The notes under the pieces are model-generated. The model was not told where the DNA came from. It saw nothing but the letters and a program-made list of their open reading frames with translations, and did not search any database. Both the position numbers and the translations under genes were made by a program. A stretch of DNA of 64,000 bases from Giardia muris (lineage: Eukaryota > Fornicata > Diplomonadida > Hexamitidae): assembly GCA_006247105.1 (NCBI GenBank), contig CM016929.1:558001-622000 (forward strand), given 5' to 3'. Positions 39,001-46,200 of the stretch are shown here, one piece after another. How positions within the stretch are numbered: position 1 is the first letter of the stretch; every line of letters starts with the position of its first letter.

Positions 39001-41484
39001 ACACACCGGTTCCAATACCGAAACATTATGCGGGACGTGGCGTTGCACCTCCCATCGTACGAGCCATCTCCCAAATACTTCCTCGAGCTCTTAGCTATCA
39101 TTGGGATTGACATTTCCTCACTTCAGGACGACTTAACTTGGTCAATGACTCCAAACAAGGAGTCAACCCATTTGCACCACGAGGCGAAGCTAGCCGCCTC
39201 CCAGCTTAGCCTCGTGCATATCGTTGGCGTTCTCATGGGCGCCCAGCACTGCGAGCTTCGCCATTGCTCCACTAAGGTCGACCTACTGAAAGGATTGTCT
39301 TCTAAGCTTCAGTTACAACCCCGTCTAGATAGGCTTTGTTCCACTGAGACCACCGACCCTTCCCTCTCCGAGCCCCTTCTTGTTTGGCTCGGAATCCTTT
39401 ACCCACGCGAGCCCCTCGTACCGCAGGTGCAGTCCTTACGGGAGCATCAACGTCCATTCATTACCTTAGCTAAACGTCTTCAAGGGGTGGAGACTCAGGC
39501 CGAACGATACCGTATCGTCGAGGCTGAGCTACCAGGACTAGCTACACACGCGAATGATTGCTATTCACAACTCAAGACTATGGACGTTGAGCCTGCAACT
39601 TTGATGCGGGGACGTCTGAACCTTAGCTGTGGGTTTATTCTTGTCCTCCTTGCATGCATCGCATATCCTGGGCGCTCACCTTTAGAACAACGTGCGCATG
39701 CGCTACAATGCGAGTTCTCAAGCACGCGCATCGGTCCCTTCCCCTGGCTTCGTACAATGGCGGCGGGACTCATCAATGCTATTCAGAACGAAAGCCCAAT
39801 CTGCACTCGGCAAAGCTGCGCCCTCCTTCAGGAGTTCGCGAAGTTTGCACGTCGAATCTCGGAGTTGGGTTGGCTCCGCGTCAGAGACACGCTTCTTGCA
39901 CTGGCAGAACAACTTCAAGATGCTACTGCACATGCTGGGAAGCTTCCAGATGCCGAGCGATCAGCCTATTTGCGAACCGCACCCTTCCTTCAACCTCTGC
40001 GCCATCTCATTCAGGATTTAGATGGCACCATCGCCAGGTTTAACGTCTCTGACCCCCAGGCGACGCCCCCAGTAGCAAAGCTTCCGGGGACAACAGCGAT
40101 CATGGAATCTTTCGGAGCCCCCGATGCATTAGCTCAAATCTCGCCCCGGTACGCGGATGGGCAGTATTACTACTCGGACACCTTCATCTATGCGGAGAGT
40201 GCGCTGCAATTGGGGATGATCGGAGAGGATTATCTCCGGGGCGCAATAGCCGCATCAGACCTTGCGTTCGGGCACGTTCTTGCGACGAATGGTGTGCGCC
40301 CGGCGGCCACTGGGAGCACCGCGCTACTCTCGCACGCGATGCGAGGAATGTATCCGCGAGCCGCACATGTCAGTCCTGTGCATGAATCACCCAAGATCCT
40401 TTGGATTTCTGGGCTTCCGGTTCTAAAGATAACATTCTTGGAGAACCAGGCGGGTGGGCCGCGTTCTTGCGATTACTTGGTGTATACCCTTCCCATCCGT
40501 GCGGATATGCTCCGCCTACTCGCGTACTTCGTCCCGTACGCGGTGCCGTTGCGCTTCTCGCTCTACCGTGACGCCCTAAATAAGCTCAGCGACGTGGTCC
40601 GATGTCTCCCACGTGCCTCCACATTCTACGAGCAAAGTCTTTCAGTATCTCGCCATATGCACGTACTACGCCTTCCTGAAGCGACGAAGCTGGCGTATCT
40701 GGGAGACCTGACGACGTCCTCTCTTGGCTACGAGTATCAGAAGATTTCGGCATTCCGACATGCGGTCTGTCAGACGGTGGCCCAGCGCCTTGTGATGCAT
40801 GAACTGATCAGTGGAAATGAGGTCTTGACAGATGACCTCATGTTCGATCTTCGTACGGGAGAGGCGATCACCTTCCTTCCTTATGCTCCTATCTCCTACA
40901 GTAGAGAACGTAGCATGATGCTCCATAACGTCGCCTTGGGGCGGGTTAACAAGAAGATAGGAGAGGGGATCCGTCCAAGAGTGGCACTTGGGCCAGCAAC
41001 CATAGGGTTTCTAACGCTTCAGAACGTCTTATCAATTCTTCCTCTCAGCATTGCACGCATCGTTCGCCAGCTCTTGCTTGACACGCGAGTACGGTATCCG
41101 GAGATCGTTGCTCAGTTCCCACATAGCTCTCTTTCAACCAAGAACGCAAACAAGCATATATCGGCTGCCTGGCACAACACTCTTTTGCAGCAAGCTGTGC
41201 TTCATGACCTCCTGGGAGGAGCTGCAGACCTTCAAAGGGCAACCATCGTGGCTCGAGCCTTTGAGGTCTCTCTTGCTATGAGTCGGTTTGATACACATAC
41301 TCCTCCCGCATACGACGACAACCTTCGCCTGGCAAACTTCGAGAAGAGGCATGGGGGAGAGGCGAGCGACATGCTCAGCGCCACGACTTTACAGCAACCC
41401 GCATTGGAGCTTGTCGGGTGGATGGCAGATGTTGCCGTCGATACCCCCTGCCCACCTCTCACCACCATCATCACAGGCAGGTAG
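24004..41484 (+). CDS. Giant unrecognised helical protein, 5,826 residues
   Basis: A single uninterrupted frame of 17.5 kb occupies 27% of the window. I do not recognise the family. I see no P-loop, kinase, ubiquitin-ligase, protease or SMC motif, no signal peptide, and no clear tandem repeat of fixed length. Most of the chain reads as hydrophobic alpha-helices rich in Leu with short loops, compatible with an alpha-solenoid (HEAT/ARM-like) scaffold such as very large nucleoporins, UBR4- or TRRAP-type proteins, but none can be assigned. A charged helix lies near residues 3,720-3,790 (EIQDLTAQYEQALGVYEKQ) and a Pro/Arg-rich linker near 4,860. Codon use matches its neighbours, so it is a normal resident gene. 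It starts one base after eRF3 and its 3' end overlaps the Sec13-like gene by 14 bp. Confidence 0.9.
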   Translation: MNTDTSNPSPSLASSPTLLLDRLRRGMALVMDQDRGQTSDSLISFLETCLACVSAGQDTYGALCEGLDVASTALHGYICCLGLDDGASLRALNLFGTIFVTLCSCFTHAFEAHDETYLAAARPHVIPLFRSFVVICFVLPHTIDHHADAIGGIFRVLLHPDVKALGPSGIDFYLTFTEVSRFLICPDFTTIGALSISRGVLLKRTKAMVGRQLALVIGGLQFNLDLVTEGQRAAVMLLHSLSAQVPALTSTACTQSTFYLLLTAAWANNLVVALCSKLRTSDLACVSLLATLCNAHRTFPVVTLPAIARLFEACVTSNLHSRLLEDLADPILEYVTATSDLVNQLRRQCVGNSGVRDCINYILQYIAPMAVSLARLLQMGGAIPSISLLRLDISLIQLVSLLAGGSHGELKELPGVPFQDYTRLVFSGLIHYLCSCLMYPATTRRVIELRGLGEAFRAALFAARHLTFSSYTYYSNLLSHFFLVLFEHITPLPSRALEINDTPYTLSSVALEVELNKSLCGAFLADLFASPGSFFREIVVFCAQCQSRQPPLIRDEYFLSVITIVGQAFTRAFFEDLFTTLSTRCCRTNLAVYFFDLLLVSERARQPPEYGPQPTSSEVATGIICRKLRLDEGGGQFYIATLYAEYMGPLVRCLGLPSLISFATTVLYNLLLAGEVVYVCQDLPRQLWVLRIPKKFVRPQTIEGVHLLAPQVIHVLSELFKYELNDFLMSMNPLQYRRQPAVPLYLGPREAMDIMSLLILTSYAMLSTSTIHPALLRTFSMRLIDFIRYYIMAYASLGAAIAVFEGHYLQVLADLPTLVLSSLPPINAVLQSSSFMKESEPFQFSPLVLDEGFVGNLRQAITKDLLCVWGINGFEPCLPSATRDALGGFEKNLSFDGMGDFNVLEYVIYGYSSFPFCGPDARNVAVISFIKLAPYGLLSTNLILRSYVLRILASEPPVAEPFIVRRHRNGLSSIYSSDFTIINYRINTYISVIQNAEFTFRVAVRNALSDHMLIQAVMEDAVTYILAIVERLLQQGVQHAEDMDLASNLIVTVANQDRRHSGRHRTRPLRGNQGMLLYPLTLDQNSIPRPEDAFYMGSSSFSTNSVDFLQHQLHFYSHTSLTFGLFYEPPTTAMELFNLLRRNWMPAQYVDAYSCDKHLLSPMAFSELALTIKGLLGVYGADLLARFTANLATVYHEPPVHPARVEVFSLYDPLNSGVDPERLVHIVDQARLDQLPHVRLEVDLRRAVHYYALFFARQPWLGQAIRQNDERLELIGHVVKLLYYVWEQHGITFYPRPPVLSDTVFAAQYVDLLRALHSWDTLAVSGRPPDQLQALGALLYVTQHCLLHDEKAFHARQRQSVDLQLLHVIPYILLSAVGAGKHSILQAYLDMLLGQCEYLPHPISWNVRLRMLHSLVYAFSVQAPGSVPGSTIYQNIESCDVALEASTKNVVEEEMLEGGKHPRGALLLLALYILRYLAHHLTRDGNTSFGIMMACQVLRLLLDMASTKPQHVHNSLQLALAVAFATLSQSLIAAFDSFSRTINTSPTSFAIVTQVISQLGRYVDCIVPAFVFYLRGPPTTECSPFASALYACFGKEINKVFWLVGKLSTTGHPVGLAVYRASVDLLHKLSGSLKAENALDVRAALRGPEKFLTLALYADALFLLSQAGLLTGLREQSFSECHDRLTDILRTLSSLQTHCTLRRFTFAQEGIFTDPNGGGHGARPLSLLLQLVRGDHYDLLIYGPRKLEPTECVSLLQLCLGVHHEAVLLVIHLIRGVDTLLGQNEEALSPELTAFLDEYQKEVFKALIQGFLAFADESRYVRYFLRYGYDLHAVQATITTVLGKYLVENPIATRFLESFDIREKQVAYVPVIGITLTSLELYLLYKALRTISLLFANILTDDVIQKQADLVPKIVSPLFAYYRSRTYPTPLFYQAAEVILRVFPSCASPEFVESILTPEHLQVLDTMYLPEHLEEYIGNTFFPQAYILQGSKRLNVVDFVRTSPGVCRSFFAASARVLNKAFNRLLYQCMRHRILPMNGDIFRTCENVYRQVTHFSLSTPVFISTLTLQTIHPFAGRKETPQGLLAVLLGALFTDTLPDLSQELSVLLSETLCSVLGGEVNPPVWSALAPVAAMKAELCFENPALITSSQTYRLLCTLVYMVAAVTKERAEPLFRRFLELSEQVWGSYRADISTDVLSNITQLITLYSTDDQVQCLELSQYLSVASVELLAQSLIRHHNGEVHSDLLINLVLPVVENLVSRHSFQLVAVFNNRLLLRNLRGVEAILAFQESLSGYDYNLLGRHVDDFVRLLGLRVSEACDYQLLLAGLLMLLEESYIDLETPFVMLLLGHPDPEAERFYEKAGELSLLFPSDSSQLIAQIRDITGHIGSLTDQIASFLGWSFSEEGMLLFWDVSHRALNILAEIGVSLRFKGLSSYLATLNTLITVFILIVGSLPYHRRADLSFVQHVVLFLEDLLAVLRSYSPVGAYLDTDFLFFAHGVGEVTTSVLFFVIGCSSLKDWHLAPKDREKTRMHRFLTSLRGTLLVEGYVRQLVTLCLSLLGTLAIRVFTPRALCLEQDTDRLCTTVDSTMAILLIALLDLIRTVPPPPSGLQTLGVVPLRCLDRGHKSTDRIMRLVYELANANEPAHSNATTKLPVSHERLAYLVERYYNLLVGGLAGEKYSSERFSALFSRHPEWTLHFGDSSRGPPHQPTGLTLTGPHVLHTLLSMGLQTPFFTTYSRTILKIIDALNLDALDHYQQHISALERLSLAHRIASRCISARDVSRLEIHTALQAALQQITSDAWTVLVQLLCGLHTLHVRVILFATEILRATTSSARHTRVWDEFFTGICMFYDLQPRKSAGDDGDLGRYLQELQGGLERAIFASYCYTLALHATIKALYAGSDGGCSPYVVPLLQFGVCILLVVFDIPLGTVLGSLNSAVTYNAYYMALRRTLRLIIDLLDLSCELFKRDIMHANIPPPRLAWNLRPAYEHVKQFLDEQKVVLAQAGEIDAFIGLPLVRLTGCLQISLPELPDMQERQIHVGHLNDSGLKAVLVPISEFSVPTVDLRYLSLDIHMTALKSVLEFLQPYSGALTHSSDILASLIVYINTLNGYILTTRFQIATYPAFEMKFGVLVRTVVTLLKRHFRASGGILEMLGPRSLDVLDSYIIDMSAIFHELLSLWRGETHLPGDVLEMMTDILSCLSDICYLQGDALAESYARSSLLRLRYDDKYKIYLPPTVLGMVQRVNPTPGVVSVTAGSSVIAPYVGIGDLPAYGQLLRNKGIGVTTGCTLLPTFFFHRSFLMHHKVGEIHGSTGEELLDKLLVSILRFTQHADRFSRRNSLATFLTIFLYLSARPLDTYNDAVCKIAMLKAAFAVSSDFVYETVEHLLLSYTGHDAAARELWGSSTASETIGISQLNRSYSHPPEVIRRYMRGADISHLFKYYVICVKSIRMSSDTVLQRNSLYAFFLRLIAESSSIPLDTQMLLVVTDSLSRYVSQQPHTQFGGLLRFILESSSDVSFTPTHASPYLPGIGAGLPPLSPMNGTRHDPSILWTIYEILTNQWRTGPVPNIEEPRASDVQGKTMYDLIGASIQELRQLYAFIEKNGAFTQSLGPPEGWMEIENERLPFDPRRVHEAINIHFPKVREENYPILREDILNPGMLVDQIRGIFASLLAITTLLTARLFHAPIFDEVFDLLYQSLRPLVAEDAVLAQKIQKSYSDWTQTMTKLSNAEIQDLTAQYEQALGVYEKQNQDYKEKLPNATIEESEALRKAYEDLWTARNALFLYHNANGTRDLFLRSIPQLANKCRTIRALYLHWTKFVTPEGTRIHTLWTQGDEARGIPPLERINDCAQRLAHIGINAFKQLCIEIDTPQAGSGPAGRNIHADCSFRIRSRALGAALAWETWIKRVAFVTIDLLRIPELQLGWTAPIHPHDEQGSNYMVLRGSRWRLARINVFSGGRRGASSNYIIRPTFTVGMSGTALGMVYKRIFERISSRELYATIFLQHCNQPNEAAAVALANSLSISNDVPNPNASLGQLDLQEELFLFNRDVLRVAFPGFSDTFLTRCFVYWGTLYDHVTPDYNASAKDIHANSSGRDIFNCLHTEQRLEHFMTNRVVLGMFLTMHNVHTLSNIIRRRPLEALFRQGFMRTYQDAILKFREKLHLLFASVKKPPTLLHGDADAAGSGGLLQYYSSILSLSGSEASPSTDVPLVGMPIPNPMAATLCHNLYPGSADELFGLQLPDTVLVESVRILCNETLEAHVRAKERDSSQQPDPFWENDVHATHIYHQSIESYVLFGLFFAEETLETLLKLAILKRTIVHQHSSEVGGSGSGLNTCIDITPYSILVLVHASSYLPTGFMPGSHNTLLATSDSEAYGRAFGTYVGFCSNSLKAQSALLRHALAALPTSWPDPRPISVTESLESVFSCDGMLTCMSSTTLIYYLQFALASPLDNAVLIRRLIFATRDAFLAERVLQGGNDPLILNQFADLCAIYSCFQTCLIHIRNFLMHFRDNYACGSKFQKCYRVNILDPLRILFTTFRTRVIDLVRCDGRALATWAACRLLAINVFARAFSPPYRYVDQRIPMTEALERLAQTLWIDLKRFLSVARRQTVLALSEQALICGMPAAARLLQKREEDIQPASETVFLSPLDADSFRIFRLQAASLISSGLLVDYTRDSGSNSTRELGLFAHELVQRIMGCRFGEVISRFPLLSLEISVLDATILLHCEALSLPGPRPTPNLVTHLETHHNVNISLTPSEKTSYYRFAYDLPRFWSVAAVMATERMNVVLLQPQQEAQSLYTHFFEFIRSACNTLIDTLHSAVLDGLEAEYEAIYTFLNFNAFLRQAQRGGEQPATVPAPSARPPRQEAPRENGPRVLSKMRNSLVEAHFLEARDKAAQVVLTQLLNYLICPPSQLCAPACTSGILVGDMAQYTPSFQTGTVIDIACAQLLARGIGYVSPHHILHNFYYIAISLCRPSQHFSGYLCAVLTVLLLTVYSTHRFQYRNIMRDVALHLPSYEPSPKYFLELLAIIGIDISSLQDDLTWSMTPNKESTHLHHEAKLAASQLSLVHIVGVLMGAQHCELRHCSTKVDLLKGLSSKLQLQPRLDRLCSTETTDPSLSEPLLVWLGILYPREPLVPQVQSLREHQRPFITLAKRLQGVETQAERYRIVEAELPGLATHANDCYSQLKTMDVEPATLMRGRLNLSCGFILVLLACIAYPGRSPLEQRAHALQCEFSSTRIGPFPWLRTMAAGLINAIQNESPICTRQSCALLQEFAKFARRISELGWLRVRDTLLALAEQLQDATAHAGKLPDAERSAYLRTAPFLQPLRHLIQDLDGTIARFNVSDPQATPPVAKLPGTTAIMESFGAPDALAQISPRYADGQYYYSDTFIYAESALQLGMIGEDYLRGAIAASDLAFGHVLATNGVRPAATGSTALLSHAMRGMYPRAAHVSPVHESPKILWISGLPVLKITFLENQAGGPRSCDYLVYTLPIRADMLRLLAYFVPYAVPLRFSLYRDALNKLSDVVRCLPRASTFYEQSLSVSRHMHVLRLPEATKLAYLGDLTTSSLGYEYQKISAFRHAVCQTVAQRLVMHELISGNEVLTDDLMFDLRTGEAITFLPYAPISYSRERSMMLHNVALGRVNKKIGEGIRPRVALGPATIGFLTLQNVLSILPLSIARIVRQLLLDTRVRYPEIVAQFPHSSLSTKNANKHISAAWHNTLLQQAVLHDLLGGAADLQRATIVARAFEVSLAMSRFDTHTPPAYDDNLRLANFEKRHGGEASDMLSATTLQQPALELVGWMADVAVDTPCPPLTTIITGR

Positions 41485-42349
41485 AGGATCCGAAGGGGTA
41501 GATTAGCTTCGTCCCATCGTTACCGAAGGCAACGGCGAGAGTGGTTCCAGTAGGCCCATATGAAAGGCGTGTGAGAGGAGCTTCAACGTCTTCCCGGTAA
41601 ATCGGGGCGCTGAACGCTAGGGCGTCAGAGGAGGCGTCGTAGACGAAGATGGACCCGCTCTCATACCCTACGGCAAGGGTTGGGCATGAGGTGAGTAACG
41701 GACTTCCCCATGCCAAGCCCCGGATAGGGGTGGTCAGGCCATTACATTGCGTCCTAGTAACTTCTGTAAACTGCTTCCCTTGTCCGGAATCCGATACCAC
41801 ATAGACTAGGACGTGACCAGAGAGAAGGCCGCATGCTACACGTAGTCCACCATTCCATGCCGTGGCCGACACGACCAAGGGGACGCCTTGAATTCTATGA
41901 GTGCCAATACAAAGTAAGTCTAGAGTCACAGGTGTCTGCTCTATGGAATACAAGGCGACCACCCCATCGAGCGCCATGAGGCAGGCGATACCCCCTGTGA
42001 CCGAAAGGTCCGCCAACGGACTATCGTACTGGTGCTTAGAAGAAATGGTCCAGACTCCATGCCCAGAGTCTTGCCAGAGAATAAGTAGCCCATCGTGCCC
42101 GGCGCTCAGGAGGGCGTTCCCATACGCTGCGGGAAGCCAGTATAGACGTGCGACCGCGCCGCGGTGGTGCGTTAGGACCGAGGTCGGCTCGTTCGCCTCG
42201 GTTCCAGCTCCACTACCGAGGGCGTAGATACGAATCGTCCCGTCTGCGCCCGCCGTCGCGACGTAGTTCGCGTAGGGGTCCGCACAGACGTCCAGGATGC
42301 CCTGCGGGTGGAGCGTACGAAGCTCCGCGATCAGTTCCTCGGTCGTCAT
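41471..42349 (-). CDS. WD40 protein, Sec13-like
   Basis: This 292-residue beta-propeller has the size and sequence rhythm of Sec13, a subunit of the COPII outer coat and of the nuclear pore Y-complex. HPQGILDVCADPYANYVA, TAGADGTIRIY, HHRGAVARLYWLPAAYGNALLSAGHDGLLILW and the closing CGLLSGHVLVY and VGYESGSIFVYD blades follow the Sec13 pattern; Seh1 is the main alternative. About six blades are visible and, as in Sec13, the last one may be supplied by a partner. It is transcribed from a 20-bp promoter shared with the phosphatase gene. Its 3' end overlaps the giant gene by 14 bp. Confidence 0.7.
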   Translation of the reverse strand: MTTEELIAELRTLHPQGILDVCADPYANYVATAGADGTIRIYALGSGAGTEANEPTSVLTHHRGAVARLYWLPAAYGNALLSAGHDGLLILWQDSGHGVWTISSKHQYDSPLADLSVTGGIACLMALDGVVALYSIEQTPVTLDLLCIGTHRIQGVPLVVSATAWNGGLRVACGLLSGHVLVYVVSDSGQGKQFTEVTRTQCNGLTTPIRGLAWGSPLLTSCPTLAVGYESGSIFVYDASSDALAFSAPIYREDVEAPLTRLSYGPTGTTLAVAFGNDGTKLIYPFGSSTCL

Positions 42350-42369
42350 TTTCTATTAAATCGACCTAC
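42350..42369. promoter_or_regulatory. 20-bp divergent promoter
   Basis: The whole space between the Sec13-like and phosphatase start codons is 20 bp. It contains TTCTATTAAATC, the only AT-rich element available to both genes. Confidence 0.65.
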
Positions 42370-43215
42370 ATGGGGAAAACACCAACAGGCCGGACGGCTC
42401 GGCGCCTCCGGGGGACCGCGGGGGTCCACCCGATCACGCACTTCTTCGTGAATGTCAGGTGTCTGGACAAGTCTCCTCTCCGGGACGCGCGCACACAGGC
42501 GCTGGTAGAGGTCGCGGCAGCCTGTGCAGACCGCAAGGACCCCTTCCTAGCCTCGCTCCAGAGCCCTCAGGCCGTCACAGACTGGGCCCGGGCGATCCTC
42601 CGCTTCCGAACGACCCGGCTTGGGTCACCAGATGATCTTGAGCCTCTTTTGCCACCGCAATCGGAACTTCGTCCGACGCTCGTCCTTGACCTTGATGGGA
42701 CCCTCCTTTACTCATCTCCCACCCCGGTGGAGACGGCCCTCCCTGTGATCCCGATCCCAGATGACACTTCACTCCCGTATGTTTACTTTCGGCCACATGT
42801 CCACGCGTTTCTGGCCTGGGCACGGGAACATTTCGAGGTTGTTGCTTGGACGGCGGCAACCGAGGCCTATGCCCGCGAACGATTAAGTGCTGGCGGAATT
42901 AGCGACTATTTCGACCACCTTCTTTTCCGGGACTCCTGTACGGTCGTTGGGGACTTGTATGTCAAAAGCCTCCGACGCCTCGGGCGCCGGCTCGATGAGT
43001 GCTTGATCGTCGATGATAACCCCGCCTCCTACCTCCTCAACGTAGAGAACGCCTATCCGATCCCAACGTTCGTCGGAGAGGACAACGATCAGGAGCTTCT
43101 GCGGTTGGTCCCGACCCTCCGGAAGATAATAGAGATGCAGACCGTACGGCATGGTGTCTTTCGACTCGTCCTCGAAGATTCAGCAATGCATCGGGCTCTT
43201 CAAGCGCTAGCCTAG
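42370..43215 (+). CDS. FCP/SCP-type (NIF domain) phosphatase
   Basis: This 281-residue protein belongs to the HAD superfamily of FCP1/SCP/Dullard phosphatases, which dephosphorylate Ser in the RNA polymerase II tail or other proteins. The catalytic motif LVLDLDGTLLYSS has the nucleophile D107 and general acid D109. It is followed by YFRPHVHAFL, EVVAWTAATEAYA and, late, LIVDDNPASYLLN, the family's acidic motif. Most SCPs have DLDET; the DLDGT variant here is closer to the general HAD form. The N-terminal ~100 residues are basic and unassigned. The Tim50-like branch of the family is possible, but I see no membrane helix. The ATG at 42370 lies directly behind the shared AT-rich promoter; extending further upstream would run into the Sec13-like gene. 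Confidence 0.85.
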   Translation: MGKTPTGRTARRLRGTAGVHPITHFFVNVRCLDKSPLRDARTQALVEVAAACADRKDPFLASLQSPQAVTDWARAILRFRTTRLGSPDDLEPLLPPQSELRPTLVLDLDGTLLYSSPTPVETALPVIPIPDDTSLPYVYFRPHVHAFLAWAREHFEVVAWTAATEAYARERLSAGGISDYFDHLLFRDSCTVVGDLYVKSLRRLGRRLDECLIVDDNPASYLLNVENAYPIPTFVGEDNDQELLRLVPTLRKIIEMQTVRHGVFRLVLEDSAMHRALQALA

Positions 43216-43286
43216 AGTTAGAAGGCCAGAAGGCTCTCAAGAAGCTCACGGCCAACAACTTCACCCTACAACGTTCACAGGCATTC

Positions 43287-46200
43287 CTACTTCAATAGCG
43301 CGAACTTGAGCGATTGCATGACGTACGAAATGCACATGACTCCGATCGGCGGGATCTTGAGCAGTGTGCAGAAGTCTACCCCCGCCCCGTTCGCCGTTGG
43401 CCTCCAGGCGATCCTGATGAGTGTAGGGAGGTTCTGCGGATATGCAGCAAGAGGGATCGACATGATGAGGGCAATATTCCCATCCTGCCTGTCAACCAGG
43501 TTAAAGTTCGCTCGCCTGGCCTTTGCAATGACCGCCTCTGCCACTCCCGAGATGTCAGCGACGCCTAGCTGGGCAAATGTCATCGTAGTGATATCCTTGT
43601 GGGCAAGTGAATCCTGTACAAGCCCCCAATTGTGGTAGAACTGCTGAACTGCTTGCGGTGGGTTGATCAGGTTACGATTGGCGTCATGCATCGCCGAGGT
43701 CTCAGATGCCAAGACGTGGATTGGAATCTTGCATTGGAACTGACAAACCCCCTCAATCCCCGTCCCCTTGATCGCAAACGTCAGGAGGGTGAGGTTACCG
43801 GTGCACTGTGGGTCTGGCTGGCTAAGCCGCTCCTTTGTAAACTGGGTATTAGGATCCTGACGGAACTGGACCGGAATCAGGAGTGGTTGCCCACCATTGC
43901 TTATTTCTCCTGGCCCAACGACGGCTCCAGAGATGTGTGGATCAACTGGCGAAAGGCCTAGACCATTAGAGGCAAAGCCTATCATCAGGTCTGAAAAGGG
44001 AACTGTCCCTTTGTTTTTAATAGTTAGTAGCATAAGTGGCTTCAAATCCGCGCGCGTCCACGAAAGTGAGACGTCCATGATGTTCTGAGGCGCAGCCTGA
44101 CGTGTTGGCGCGTTCTGGACCGTCGCGAACGGATACTGAGGGTCGAAGTACGGGAGCGCATTTAGAACAGGCGGCATGACAGTGGCCGGAGGCGCGACCG
44201 CAGACGGAGTGAGAGTTGCAACAGCCGGTTCAGGGACGACTACAGGAGCTGGAGCCGGGGCTGGAGTCGAAGTTGGGACTGGTGCTGGGACTGGTGCAAC
44301 AGGAGCAACGGGGGGTGGCGCCGGAACTGGATCCGCCTTCGGAAGCTGGAGGGCCATAGGAGCTTCGTGTGGGACTGTAGTGACGGTCACGTTTCCGATA
44401 AGCCCTGCAATCACGTCCTGGGATACGTTGCTCCCGGCAGGAACAACGTTGGTCTTCTGAGCGGCGGGTTGTAACAGCTCCGAGGTTGCAGTCCCAAAGG
44501 CGGGGAGTGCCGTTGGTTGGACGTCGCGGACGACGGCCTTCGGGAGGTTCGGAACATCAGCAACGGGAGCACTGACGGTTGTCGAGGGCGGAAGAGAGGG
44601 TGGCATCGCGGTTGACAACGCAGACCGCTGGCTTCCGACGATTTCATCGTAGCTATACTGCTGGATGCTCGTCCCAACGGTGTCCAAGATCTGGAGAGCC
44701 TCCTCAATGTCCGGCCCGCTGTAGGCCGTGTCAGTGATCAGCTCACGCAAAACACACGATACGCTCCCAAGCTCGCGAATGAGAGCCGCACGGATGGCGT
44801 CGGGCATCCCGTCGGTTATTTGCGGCTGCGCCTTTTGAGCAAGGACGACGGACTTCGCAGCCCCAAGGGTCGGATCGACACTGAGGAGTCGCCAATAGAA
44901 AGATGAACGTTGTCGAACATCGGGAGACTCGGCACGCTCCGTGACGAGCTGGAGCGTATGTTGCAAGAGGCGCTGAGTCTCAATCGTCGGGACATAAAGG
45001 AATAGTTTCGTACAAGAAGTAAGGAATTGGAGCTGGACACCTGGAGCCTCATCAAGCAGGGTGCCAGAGAAGCTCGGGTCATAGCTATCTTCAGTGGCAT
45101 ACAAGACGGGCGTTAGGCCGACCAAGTCAGCAATGACATCCTCGGAACCATCGATACGGTTTGCATACTCGCCTAGAATCCAGATGAGGGCGGCCTTCGC
45201 ATCCGGATCATCGAGGGTGACAATGTTCTCGCAAAGTGTCCCAATGATCCCCTCGTAGCGTTCAGGGTATCGGCGGAAGATCAGCTGCGTCGCCACCATC
45301 AATTCTTGCGCGGCGTAGTCGGGAAGCTTGAAGTGCTGCGCCTCGTCGGCGACCTCTCCATCTCCCGAGCCCGTGATCAGCTTGAGGAAGCTATGGACTG
45401 CGAAGTCTGCGACCGAGGGGACACGTATCGCGACCACGCCGAGAGCTCTGATCGCTGCCCGGACGAATAGGGGGTCGACGTCGCGGACGTACTCCGTGAG
45501 CTCGACAATAACCTCCTGCCCGTTGATGTCGTCCGCCAGGACCGCAAGGATCTCAATCTTCTCGAGTTTGATGTAGAGCGGATCGTTATATTTGGCGAAA
45601 AGGAGTCGGACCTGGCGCGAGAAGGGGTTCTGCTGGTCCTGCGTGACAAAGGCGGATGCGACGAGGCGGAGGCAGCGGAGGGCAATCCACCGTGCCTCTG
45701 CCGACATCGAAGACCCGATGAACGAGACCAAGGGTGCCACACACATCCCTTGAACCTTGTAGCACTGCTCTGTGTTGAGGATCGGTGGGTCGGCATAAAC
45801 GTACTTGATGATCAAGTTCACGGCCGTTAACCCGACGGCTGGGTTGCTGTGTCGCAAGAAGTTGGTCAGGCGTTGGATCGTTGCATCGGCCTCCTCATAG
45901 TTAACGGGGAGCTGCCCGTAGTTCGCGATGGCCGAGAGGATATGAAGGGCAGACCACTCGGTTGATGTTCCTAAGGCTGTCAATAAAGCTTGCACCTCCT
46001 GCCAACTGAAAAGATACTCTGCACTCTGAGCGCCAAACATTCCGTAAAGCTCCTCGGGACTGAGACGTGCCGCGATCCCTGTCAACGTGGAGGCTGCCGC
46101 AGAGACGACGGCTTGGTTCCCGTCGGATAGAGCCTCTTTGACCTGATGCACCAGGTTGCGCTGGATTGCAACCTCTGGAGACACGGTATAGACGCGCGCA

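Noticed and set aside
42148..42369. Upstream extension of the phosphatase frame
   Set aside because: It lies entirely within the Sec13-like gene on the opposite strand and crosses the shared promoter. The ATG at 42370 is well placed.
42704..42715. TCCTTTACTCAT, 11 of 12 matches to the ncRNA 3' processing motif
   Set aside because: It lies in frame inside the phosphatase catalytic motif (LLYSS), so coding constraint explains it, and one such match in 64 kb is not improbable.
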